From Termitomyces sp. T153 (Eukaryota; Basidiomycota; Agaricomycetes; Agaricales; Lyophyllaceae), in the NCBI GenBank assembly GCA_018296165.2, contig JACKQL020000241.1:1-28120 (forward strand): a DNA stretch of 28,120 nucleotides, read 5' to 3'. Positions 20,056 to 28,120 of the stretch are shown piece by piece (position 1 is the stretch's first letter; the number at the start of each line of letters is the position of its first letter). Under the pieces are notes generated by a model, which searched no databases, was not told the DNA's origin, and saw nothing but the letters and a program-made list of their open reading frames with translations. The position numbers were made by a program, and so were the translations under genes.

Positions 20056-20863
20056 GTGTTGTGACTTGTGTCAAATACAAAGTAGTCAGCTGCTACTAAG
20101 TCTGCAATGCCAAAAATGCCAAAAAATGGTGCTCAGCGATAACTGGGGCTCATCAATGCTAAACAACAGAGAGGCCAGATACAGTCAGCCCAAGTTGGAA
20201 CTTTATGGCCTTTATTGTGCACTACAAGCCTTGCAGATGTACCTTATTGGTGTTAGGAACCTCATCATCAAAGTCAATGCTTGTTACATTAAGGGTATGC
20301 TTCAGAACCCTGATGTCCAACCCTCCACCAGCATGAACTGCTGGATTATGGTGATTTTAATGTTTCACTTCAAGCTTGTTCATGTTAAGGGAACTTTCCA
20401 TGGCCCCAATGGTCTTTTGCAATGCCTGCTCCAGCCTGGTGATCCTCCTGTGGATGATAGCAACAATTCAGTTTACAAAGATTGGATTGATCATTTGCAT
20501 GGGTTCATCCACCAAGTTCAGCTACCATTACCACTCCTTCACCAATTCTCCATGGCTTCCCATTGCCTACCTCCTCTGGTTGAGTACCCTTATTCACAAC
20601 CCTTAGCAACTTTTGCTAGCAATAAAGATGCCACCCCACAACTAGCTACCAATAATGATATTCAGCCCCTCCATGACAATGGCACCACTACCTATAGCAA
20701 TGTGCCCCACAGTGCTAAAGCTATTGCCAGCAATGCCTGCATACTCCTAGTCAAGAAATGGCTTCAAGATCTTGCCAGACCCAAAGGCCTTAGTAACAAC
20801 GAGTATTCAACTTTTATCTGCTATGCTTTTATATTCTTTGTCATAGGAGGCAAACTTTGGTGA
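20056..20863 (+). pseudogene. RNase H and linker of a third gypsy lineage (plus strand)
   Basis: The open stretch 20021-20863 contains NNREARYSQPKLELYGL, YLIGVRNLIIKVNACYIKGM, WIMVILMFHFKLVHVKGT and DWIDHLHGFIHQ. This is the RNase H domain and following linker of an agaricomycete gypsy type. Asn replaces the family Asp at KVNACY and FHGPNGL, as expected from CpG decay. The first 25 codons overlap in content with the fragment at 18741-19040 (both cover the FGS-LN block), so the two may come from separate copies. Confidence 0.75.
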
Positions 20864-21992
20864 AGAAGTCAGAATGGTGCTCACAAGCTATTCATTCCCA
20901 CCACTAGTCACCTATGAGTCTTGAAGGCTATGCACAATGATTTGGGACATAGAGGCCTCTTTACTACCTACTCAGCCCTTCTAGAATGATTTTGGTAGCC
21001 TCAAGTTAGCACTAACATTGTATGGTACATCTGAACTTGCCACCTCTGCCAGGTACACCAGATGACCAAGGTTCTCATCCTGCCAATAGTCACTATACCA
21101 GCATCCTTATTCAGCAAGATATATGTTGACACCATGTTCATGCCACCCTCTAATAAGTTCAAATATATCATTCAAGAACATTGTTCACTTCACTAACTCA
21201 TTACTCTGAGTTTTATATGCTAGTCAGAGAGAACACTGAAGCTATCGCTAAATGGCTATACAAGGACATTATCTGTCATTGGAGCACACTTGGCAAAATT
21301 GTTACTAACAATGGACCTCCAATCCTGAAGGCAGTCACTTACTTAGCAAAGAAGTACAACTTGCACCAAATTTGGATCTCTGGATACAATAGGCATGCTA
21401 ATGGAATAGGCAAGCAGCCCCATTTCAATGTTTGCCAAGCCCTCTTCAAAGCGGTCAACAGTGATCAGTCCAAGTGGAGTACAGCTACTTACTCTGTCTT
21501 TTGGTCAGAATGTGTTACAGTTCACAAGCAAATGGGTTGCTCCTCTTACTACATGACAACTGGTACCCACCCTCTCCTTCCAGCTGACATAATAGAAGTG
21601 ATATATTTGCAACCACTACCAAACTCTCTATTGTCAATGACTGACCTCATAGCCCATTGAGCAATTGATCTTCAATGCTGCCAAGAGGACCTTGACTGCC
21701 TTCACAGTGATGTCCTTAGCACTCGTCGCTTAGCTGCCATTTGCTTCAAAGCAGAACATGCCACTATAATCCACAATTACAATTTCCAAACCAGTGACCT
21801 TATATACTGATGAGGAACACTAGGATTGAGGTAACACATAACAAGAAAATAAAGCCTCATTACCTAGGCCCACTGGTGGTAATCTCTTATAACTGTAGGG
21901 GCACTTACATTCTTTGCAAACTAGATGGTTTAGTACTGCATCACCCTGTAGCTGCCTTTTGATTGGTTCCTTACTTTGCTAGAGAACACATA
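20864..21992 (+). pseudogene. Integrase of the third gypsy lineage (plus strand)
   Basis: Frames in order give a zinc-binding motif (MHNDLGHRGLF ... CHLCQVHQMTK), the core start (KIYVDTMFMPPSNKFKYII), then 21181-21660 with LYKDIICHWSTLGKIVTNNG, YNLHQIWISGYNRHANG and WSECVTVHKQMGCSSYYMTT. The C-terminal part (HATIIHNYNFQTSDL, HYLGPLVVISYNCRGTYIL, VLHHPVAAF) runs to about 21990. The second catalytic Asp is Asn (TNNG) and the Glu position reads GKQPHFN, so it is dead. Element 2 adjoins its end. Confidence 0.75.
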
Positions 21993-22532
21993 GCTCAGGG
22001 TCCGCTGACCTCGGGGGCGCAGCTGCACTGGGCGAGTCCTTACTAGGCGGGTGTGATCCCCCTGCATTGGTGACCGGACACTCAAAGACATTCTGGGTCC
22101 TGGGGGTTTGCACGGGTAATTGGGGAGATGTGATCCAGACAGGTCCGGGAAGGTCCGGAGAAGTCGGATTGTGGGGAAATGAGACGGTCTTGGCGGGGTT
22201 CAGGCAGAAGGCCGTACGGGAGATTTGCGGAAGCAAGGGAGTAGGTGGCTGTGTGATCAATGGGGGCGGAGCCGGGGTTTGATGGGAGATCATTTGGAGT
22301 TGATGGAGTCCGGGACCGAGCGAAGAGTGAGGTTCGGACTTGGTAAAGAGTGTCGGGGTTCGTAATTATAATCGCGGAGTTCGTGAGGTCGTTAGGGTTG
22401 ATGAAGAATTGGGCACAAGGGTCAGACGACGTCACCGAGACGGCGTTGGACGAGACATTATGGGACAAGAGTAGATTCGAGTGGAGGTACGAAACGATAA
22501 CGAGAACGATAACGAAAAGGGGACGAGACAAG

Positions 22533-22628
22533 ACCGGGAGACTGAGATAAGACCGGGAGACTGAGATAAGATCGGGAGACTGAGATAAGATCGGGAGACT
22601 GAGATAAGACCGGGAAACTGAGAGTAAG
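22533..22628. repeat. 19 bp tandem repeat, five copies, in element 2 left LTR
   Basis: The unit ACCGGGAGACTGAGATAAG is present five times; units 3 and 4 read ATCGGG and the last reads ACCGGGAAACTGAGAGTAAG. The right LTR has four units (27499-27576). In the transcript it falls downstream of the predicted start, in R/U5. Confidence 0.9.
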
Positions 22629-22696
22629 GAGAAAAAGACACGAAAACGAACACGAAACACAAAAAGGAAGAAATCAGACCATAGGTAACGTTAAGC

Positions 22697-22740
22697 AATA
22701 TCAAGACCGGAGTACGAAGAGCTACTCGATGACTTATATA
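22697..22740 (-). promoter_or_regulatory. Promoter and self-primer segment, element 2 left LTR
   Basis: TATATAAG (22740-22733, minus) lies 32 nt before GGTCTTGATATT (22708-22697), the same layout as element 1 but with G instead of A at the first base. Confidence 0.7.
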
Positions 22741-23176
22741 CTGACTACCGGAGGACTTCGGGGTACATCGGCTGTGGCGGCGGGGCTTGGCGGGGCTTGA
22801 CGGAGTGGGCGGGTGTCGGTTGTGATCGAAGATCGTGCCGCGCTGATACGTTGATGGGATCGCGGGTTGTTCCGAGGTTGTCGTGATATTCCGGAATAGG
22901 TCGGAGGAAGCAGGGTGTTGAGTTAATGATGGGTGGGCGAAGATCAGGAATAGCGGGGGTGGTTCTCGGGGTTTGGGAAGCCCAGGGTAAGTGTCAGTGG
23001 CTGCGGGGCAGGCACCGAAGTTGGCCAGGGGGCCGTCGGAGTTAGCCGGGGAGGTGTCGGAGTTAGCCGAAGTAGGCGTGGGCATGGGCGGAAGTTTGGC
23101 GGAGCGTTGGGGGTCCTTTTGGGGGTTCGGGGGTTTGATGGGCGATGTGCGGGGTTTTGGGGAACGGGTCGTGACA

Positions 23177-23189
23177 TCACCCCCCTTTC
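23177..23189 (-). other. Polypurine tract of element 2
   Basis: On the minus strand AAAGGGGGGTGA directly precedes the LTR start TGTCAC, equivalent to 991-1002 in element 1. It suggests the element keeps its cis signals for reverse transcription. Confidence 0.75.
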
Positions 23190-23386
23190 AGCGTCGAGAC
23201 CCTTCGAGACGCAGGGCAGGACGGGGATCGGCTGGGCGTGGGAGTCGAAGCCGAGCAATATTGATCAATCCGCAGCGAGTGATAGCGGCGTGGGAGGCGA
23301 AGTCGAAGCGCGGCCGCCGTTTCGTCAGGGTCCTCCTCACTCAATTTAAAGCTTTGGGCGTGCCCCGGGGTTTCCCAAATTTCGTC
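23190..23386 (+). promoter_or_regulatory. Conserved upstream region of antisense gene, element 2
   Basis: It matches 1003-1204 in element 1: the block around 23192-23215, CAATATTGATCAA (23256-23268), CCGCAGCGAG, a GCGGCCGCC and an AT-rich AATTTAAA (23343-23350) about 40 nt before the ATG. The palindrome is only half kept. A promoter role is inferred from conservation and position. Confidence 0.5.
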
Positions 23387-24517
23387 ATGTCTTCCCCCAG
23401 CGTTCCAGTGGTTTCTCCCGCCGATTTAGACGAGGTGGTGGTGTATGACAGTGGGGGTGAGGAGTTCGAGCGTCGGCGCCGGGGTAGCGTTAGGGACCGG
23501 AGTCGTAAGTGTTGTCGAATTTTCCTTTCGGGATGGTTGACGGGGTTCCGGTAGAGTCGTCCGTAGTAGTAGTGGTGGACTTTCCGGGGGTTCCGAAGCG
23601 GACCAAGTTTCGTCCCGCAGTGCCAAAGGGGAAGGGGGCGTCTTCGGTGGTGGTTCGGGGAAAGCGTCGAGCTTCCCCACCCTCGGGGGCGGGACCCAGC
23701 AAGAGGCCGCGTGGGCGCGAGTTGTCGGCGGGGCCTCCCGAGTCTTCCCTCTTTTCCCCTGTCCCTGGCGTTCCCTCGGAGCGGTCGTCGAGTCCCTCCG
23801 CGCCGATTCCTTCAATCACGGAGGTCTTCCTTCGCAAGCAGGTGGAGGCCCTGACGACGTCGTTGGCAGTACGGGAGGGGGAGCTCCGCCGGGCGAGGGA
23901 GGATCGTGACGCGGCGCGGACGGAGAAGGAAGCGATGGAGCGGGAGAGGAATACTTCGGTGCGCGTGGCGACGGAGCGGGCGCTAGAGGTGCGGGGTCTG
24001 CGGGAGCGTTTGGCGCAGGTGGAGGGGCAACCCGCGGGGGAAGCGGAGGGGCGGGGACGAGTTCCGGAGGGGGATGCGTTGTGGGCGGAGCTGGAGGCGG
24101 CGAGGCGGAGGGAGGATTGGTTGGCCAACGAGGCCGCCTCGGGTCGCGCGGGGATTCTTCGTGAGTTGTCTCCCGTTCCTTCGTTCGTTATTGACGGTTC
24201 ATTTTCGGAGTTTAGGCTGGGTGCGGGAGCATCGGGTCCTCTTGGACGGTGCCTCCGCGGCGTTCGCGTCGATTCAGGACGGGTTGACGCAGGGGTCCGC
24301 GGTCCAGCCTCCGGAGTTGCAGCAGGGAATGGCGCGGTTGGAGAGGTTGCTGGCGGGGCATCGGCGACGCAATGCGGTGGCCCCGGGGTCGTGGTGGGAG
24401 GTGGCGGCCGATGCGGGGGAGGCATTGCCGGGGTTGGCGGAGATCCTAGCGGTGGTGCGGGCCCAGATGGAGGTCGACCTGGGGGTTGGGCTTCCGGGAG
24501 GTCCGGGGAGGGAGTGA
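23387..24517 (+). CDS. Antisense spliced gene of element 2: coiled-coil protein lacking the Cys cluster
   Basis: Exons are 23387-23504, 23555-24160 and 24216-24517 (341 aa). The introns are 50 bp (donor GTAAGT, acceptor CGGTAG) and 55 bp (donor GTGAGT, acceptor TTTAG). Both joins are phase 1, both resolve frame breaks and the total is a multiple of three. The second intron sits at the same codon as intron 2 of the element 1 gene (GILR/GVLH). Shared parts in order are an MSS start, GKRRASP...AGPSKRPRG (about 75-93), a coiled coil (about 127-196), WLANEAASGRAGIL (228-241) and the C-terminal domain EHRVLLDGASAA, RLLAGHRRR, GSWWEVAADAGE. The exon encoding the Cys6 cluster and the long N-terminus of the element 1 protein are absent. 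No stop interrupts it although gag and pol of this element are ruined. Function unknown. Confidence 0.72.
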
Positions 24518-25959
24518 GATGGGTGTGGGCCTCGTTTCTTGTCGCTCTTGGACTTGCTGCCTTCCCGCCTATTGTATATATGATTTTTTGTACGCGAACA
24601 TGTCATTTCTTGGTCCCTGGGCGTGTGAAGTGAGATTTTTAGTTTTGTCTGAGGGCAAAGTAAGCGAAACACGCAGGGGTGTGAGAGGGAGTTGAATCCC
24701 TAGTGAGTCCAGAGGCGGGGGTTATGCCCGCTAGTGCCGTCTGCGCTGGCTAGTCCCGGGGTTTGTTGGGACGGGGCGGGGCATCGCAGGAGGGCTCCCG
24801 GGGTCTGTCGGGGTTGGTGGGAGTTCTCCGGTGGGGTCCCCGGCATTTCGGGCGGTGTCGTTGAGTTCGTTTCTCGGAAATTTTCGACTGGGGGTGTAGG
24901 GGACGTGCGCCGTTTTGGTAGTAGAGGGTGGCCTTTGAATTTTGTACGGCGCCCAACGGGTTCGGGGCTTTGGTTGTCTTGGCGGTGCGGTGGGCGGGGG
25001 GTAATGGGGGTCTTCCCATGGTCTAGCCCTTACGTCGGTATTGGTGGTGAAGGCGGGCGGGCCTTTTTTTATTGGCGGGGTTGGGTGAGGCGGGGTTCGT
25101 CTTTGCAGTATAGTTGGTCCGGGTCGGGGTCGTGTTCCGGAGTGCTGCGTCTGTGGGCGGGCCTGCTTCGGGTGGCGCTTTGGTGTGCTCCGGAGTGTCG
25201 ATGACCGAGGGGGTAGGATGCGGGGTGATCAGTCCCAACCAGTTCCTTCGGGTCCGGGGCCCAATTTGGGGTTCCGGGTCATCTACGTGATATTGCTCTC
25301 CTGACCAAAGGTAAGCCCGCGGTGGACAAAGGGGGTCTTACGTATTTCTGATACTTCCTCGAGTTCGGAGGTTCGGGGGTCGGTGGTTCCTTCATCGGGA
25401 AGAAGTGGGTGGTCCCGGAGTCGACTCAAGGGTCACTTGGTGGGGGTTTGTTGGTTGTTCCTGGTTGTTGGGGCGGCGGGAAGGTCGGCCGCGGGGGCAC
25501 TGGAGTGGGGCTCCCCGGGAGATGCGGCAGGGTCGGATTTACTCTTCATTCGTGTTCCGGAGCGGTCCGGAGATTGTGCAAGTGCAGGGGTGATAGTGGG
25601 GGGAGGCACTGCCAGCTTGTCTGGAGGCCCCGGTGATGTGGCCCCTGTTCGGGTGGACATATTCCGGTGTAGGGGCGGGGTTCGGAGTGGGTGGTGATTT
25701 CTGTTGCGGAGTTGGGGCTACCAGGGCATCGTTGTCGAGCCGGCGCTGTGAGTTTTCTTGGTCAGATGTCGGGGTCGGAGCGGAGGCCCTGGAGTCGTGT
25801 CGCCAGGGTCCGGAGCTGGATTGATGGGTTAGGAGGGGTCTGGGTGGGACTGTTTCGGGCTGGCGCGGGGTCGTTTTGGGTCGTCGAGCCAGATGGGGGA
25901 GGTCTTTTGAGGATATGGGAGCGCGTGCCCTTGGGGTTGTCGGGTCGCTTAAATGGCCG
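24518..25959. other. Element 2 interior without recognisable genes
   Basis: The first 240 bp continue the 3' flank shared with element 1, with similarity to about 24755, ending near where pol would stop. It includes an AT-rich TTGTATATATGA near 24572. From there to about 25960 the sequence is G-rich on the plus strand with only short Pro/Ser/Gly-rich open frames on both strands. I see no integrase, RNase H or RT motif. It occupies the place of most of pol. Confidence 0.5.
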
Positions 25960-26055
25960 ATCGTTGTTTTCTGGATGATGGTGGGGCTTCTCCCTCCCTT
26001 ATATGAACATGTCAGCGAATTTAGAGCACTTAGGGAACTACTTCGTATAGGGTCC
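25960..26055 (-). pseudogene. Remnant of pol (protease-RT linker), element 2
   Basis: On the minus strand from about 26052 the frames read TLYEVVP, then KFADMF, and after a stop GREKPHHHPENND. These align with EVVPPEYHEFADVF and GSAKELPPHRSYDH of element 1 pol (residues about 380-409). It is short and crosses a frame change, so it is only moderately secure. It indicates that the interior derives from an ordinary gag-pol by extensive deletion and decay. Confidence 0.4.
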
Positions 26056-26600
26056 TTTTTCCCTATAGTTAGTTCGGGGTGGCCCCCATGCTGGGGATTC
26101 CTTCGTGGGAGGTGGCGTAGTCTGGTGGCGGAGTGTAAGCTCGGGGATGTTTTGGTCCTGTTCCGGGGTTGTCAGGGTCGGGTCGGGGGAGTCGGGGCCC
26201 CTTCATTTGTTGGGCGGAGGTGACGGCCGATCGATCGAGGTCCGGAAGCAGGTCACGGGGTTGGAGCATAGCCTAGGTCTGAGGTTCTTGTCCTGTGGTG
26301 GATTCGAGCTTGATTTCGATGGTTTCGGGGTTAGTTGTCGGAGGGTTTAGTTCCTTGGAGGGGGTCGATAATAGGGTTTGGTGATGTTGTTGGTGATTAG
26401 TCGCGTTCGTCGGTCTGCGGGGTTGCTGGGGGGCCGGTGAATCCACAGGCGGGCTTCGGGGAAGCGCGTTCTCAGTGGTTTCTTTGTAGCTGGCGATCCT
26501 CGCGCTGTGGGTGACTGTTCCATGGCAGGTTGGCATTATTGTGGGTCGGAGGGCTGGCGCGGTGCCGGAGACCTTGTTACTCATTCGATCGGATGGTCGC
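26056..26600 (-). other. Element 2 interior between gag and pol remnants, no gene seen
   Basis: This stretch holds only short Pro/Thr-rich minus-strand frames (for example 26584-26273, with TNATNHQQHHQTLLSTPS). By position it would be the rest of gag and the protease, but I see no zinc knuckle or Asp-Ser-Gly motif. The distance from the primer site to the pol remnant is about 0.9 kb, far less than the roughly 3.7 kb in element 1. Confidence 0.35.
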
Positions 26601-26927
26601 CAGGCTTTAGGATGTTATTCTTTGGGTGATGTCGGGGTCGACTTTGTGCGAGAGAGCGGAGTTGGCGGGGAGTGTAGGGGTGGGGTGGAAGATGAGTTGA
26701 CGGTTTGCGCGAGGGGTTGGGAGTTGGGTGTGAGCTGGGGAAGGTGTCCGTGGGGGGAGCCGTTGTATGAAAGTAACTGGAGCAGAGGGGACGTTTGGTG
26801 TCGGATCCACGACTCAATGTGCCTCGGCAAATTGGGCAGGGCCGTATGAATCATAAGGGTTCCCCGGCACGGGTAGACCATAGACATCGGAGTTATTTGA
26901 TTGTGTGTGCGGAGATAATGCGGGCAT
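26601..26927 (-). pseudogene. gag N-terminal remnant, element 2
   Basis: From an ATG at 26927 (20 nt inside the primer site, the same spacing as element 1) the frame reads MPALSPHTQ, then DVYGLPVPGNPYDSYGPAQF. This matches DAYGRPILENPYAPFYPGPF near the start of element 1 Gag. A stop follows after about 37 codons, then DPTPNVPSAPVTF, which resembles DPNQVFYAPSI. The similarity fades after that. Gag cannot be made as a full protein. Confidence 0.6.
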
Positions 26928-26946
26928 CACGGACGGGGTAAGGTCG

Positions 26947-26959
26947 GGTCTTGATATTA
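26947..26959 (-). other. Self-primer binding site of element 2
   Basis: On the minus strand TAATATCAAGACC starts immediately after the 5' LTR. Twelve bases pair with GGTCTTGATATT at 27655-27644 in the LTR, and the thirteenth would be a G-U pair. The outermost C here and the matching G in the LTR both differ from element 1 (T and A), a compensatory change. Confidence 0.75.
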
Positions 26960-27498
26960 TGTCAGGGTCCGCTGACCTCGGGGGCGCAGCTGCACTGGGC
27001 GAGTCCTTACTAGGCGGGCGTGATCCCCTGCATTGGTGACCGGACACTCAAAGACATTCTGGGTCCTGGGGGTTTGCACGGGTAATTGGGGAGATGTGAT
27101 CCAGACAGGTCCGGGAAGGTCCGGAGAAGTCGGATTGTGGGGAAATGAGACGGTCTTGGCGGGGTTCAGGCAGAAGGCCGTACGGGAGATTTGCGGAAGC
27201 AAGGGAGTAGGTGGCTGTGTGATCAATGGGGGCGGAGCCGGGGTTTGATGGGAGATCATTTGGAGTTGATGGAGTCCGGGACCGAGCGAAGAGTGAGGTT
27301 CGGACTTGGTAAGGAGTGTCGGGGTTCGTAATTATAATCGCGGAGTTCGTGAGGTCGTTAGGGTTGATGAAGAATTGGGCACAAGGGTCAGACGACGTCA
27401 CCGAGACGGCATCGGACAAGACAATATGGAACAAGAGTAGATTCGAGTGGGGGTACGAAACGATAACGAGAACGATAACAAAAAGGGGACGAGACAAG

Positions 27499-27576
27499 AC
27501 CGGGAGACTGAGATAAGACCGGGAGACTGAGATAAGACCGGGAGACTGAGATAAGACCGGGAAACTGAGAGTAAAG
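27499..27576. repeat. 19 bp tandem repeat, four copies, in element 2 right LTR
   Basis: Three ACCGGGAGACTGAGATAAG units and a variant last unit, one unit fewer than the left LTR. None of the four carries the ATCGGG variant seen in left units 3 and 4. Confidence 0.9.
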
Positions 27577-27643
27577 AGAAAGAGATACGAAAACGAACAC
27601 GAAACACAAAGAGGAAACAATCAGACCATAGGTAACGTTAAGC

Positions 27644-27687
27644 AATATCAAGACCGGAGTACGAAGAGCTACTCGATGACTTATATA
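27644..27687 (-). promoter_or_regulatory. Element 2 promoter and predicted RNA 5' end
   Basis: TATATAAG (27687-27680, minus) followed 32 nt downstream by GGTCTTGATATT (27655-27644), which is complementary to the site at 26947-26959. This 5' LTR copy would drive the genomic RNA. Confidence 0.7.
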
Positions 27688-28120
27688 CTGACTACCGGAG
27701 GACTTCGGGGTACGTCGGCTGTGGCGGCGGGGCTTGGCGGGGCTTGACGGAGTGGGCGGGTGTCGGTTGTGATCAAAGATCGTGCCGCGCTGACACGTTG
27801 ATGGGATCGCGGGTTGTTCCGAGGTTGTCGTGATATTCCGGAATAGGTCGGAGGAAGCAGGGTGTTGAGTTAATGATGGGTGGGCGAAGATCAGGAATAG
27901 CGGGGGTGGTTCTCGGGGTTTGGGAAGCCCAGGGTAAGTGTCAGGGGCTGCGGGGCAGGCACCGAAGTTGGCCAGGGGGCCGTCGGAGTTAGCCGGGGAG
28001 GTGTCGGAGTTAGCCGAAGTAGGCGTGGGCATGGGCGGAAGTTCGGCGGAGCGTTGGGGGTCCTTTTGGGGGTTCGGGGGTTTGATGGGCGATGTGCGGG
28101 GTTTTGGGGAACGGGTCGTG

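Larger units (their letters stand above)
21993..23176 (-). repeat. Element 2, 3' LTR (left copy)
   Basis: 1184 bp, almost identical to 26960-28120. It ends CGTGACA like element 1. The terminal TGTCAGGG seen in the right copy reads GCTCAGGG here, so the first two bases are changed. The length difference from the right copy is explained by one extra 19 bp tandem unit and one extra C in a C run near 22060. It is clearly related to but diverged from the element 1 LTR, with the same termini and the same promoter layout. Confidence 0.92.
26960..28120 (-). repeat. Element 2, 5' LTR (right copy, last bases beyond window)
   Basis: It starts TGTCAGGGTCCGCTGACC and runs to the window end at GGTCGTG, lacking only the final ACA seen in the left copy. 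It is very similar to 21993-23176. Differences are scattered substitutions plus a tandem-repeat copy difference, which suggests a more recent insertion than element 1. Confidence 0.92.

Noticed and set aside
22533..22628. CRISPR-like direct repeats
   Set aside because: The units are head to tail without spacers and lie in a eukaryotic retrotransposon LTR.
22082..23085. Open frames of 190-217 codons with SVSRSYLSLP repeats inside the LTRs
   Set aside because: Produced by the 19 bp tandem repeat and pyrimidine-rich R/U5; the two LTR copies do not keep a common frame across the repeat.

Overview
This 28 kb window is a nest of LTR retrotransposons. I found no host gene, tRNA or rRNA. The reverse transcriptase, integrase and gag sequences, and the roughly 50 bp introns with GTGAGT/GTAAGT donors, point to a filamentous basidiomycete, probably an agaricomycete. 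I cannot name the species. CpG-to-TpG decay is visible throughout, from a few scars in the young elements to almost complete loss of CpG in an old one, which suggests cytosine methylation or a RIP-like process.

Layout. (1) 1-10813: a nearly complete Ty3/gypsy chromovirus on the minus strand (element 1). It has 998 bp LTRs (1-990, cut by 8 bases at the window edge, and 9816-10813), gag 9783-7282 and pol 7210-3131 (two retropepsin-like repeats, RT, RNase H, integrase, chromodomain). Between pol and the 3' LTR lies an extra spliced gene on the opposite strand, 1205-2900. (2) 10814-18028: the remains of a different gypsy lineage on the minus strand, almost free of CpG and full of stops and frameshifts. 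(3) 18029-18740: a truncated, CpG-depleted LTR related to that of element 1. (4) 18741-21992: plus-strand fragments of a third gypsy lineage, split by about 1 kb of unassigned sequence. (5) 21993 to the window end: element 2, a non-autonomous relative of element 1. Its LTRs are about 1.18 and 1.16 kb and very similar, its gag-pol is ruined, and its copy of the antisense gene is intact (23387-24517).

Two systems stand out. First, elements 1 and 2 appear to use Tf1/sushi-type self-priming. The predicted first 12-13 nt of the transcript, 32 nt downstream of a TATATAAG box inside the LTR, are complementary to the sequence immediately next to the 5' LTR, and the pairing is kept by a compensatory change between the two elements. 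Second, both elements carry an antisense gene with a shared promoter region, a shared phase-1 intron, a coiled coil and a conserved C-terminal domain. The element 1 copy also has a Cys6 cluster. The gene has stayed open in both elements although gag-pol is broken in both, so it may matter to the element (regulation, packaging or targeting) or may be selfish cargo. Its function is unknown.
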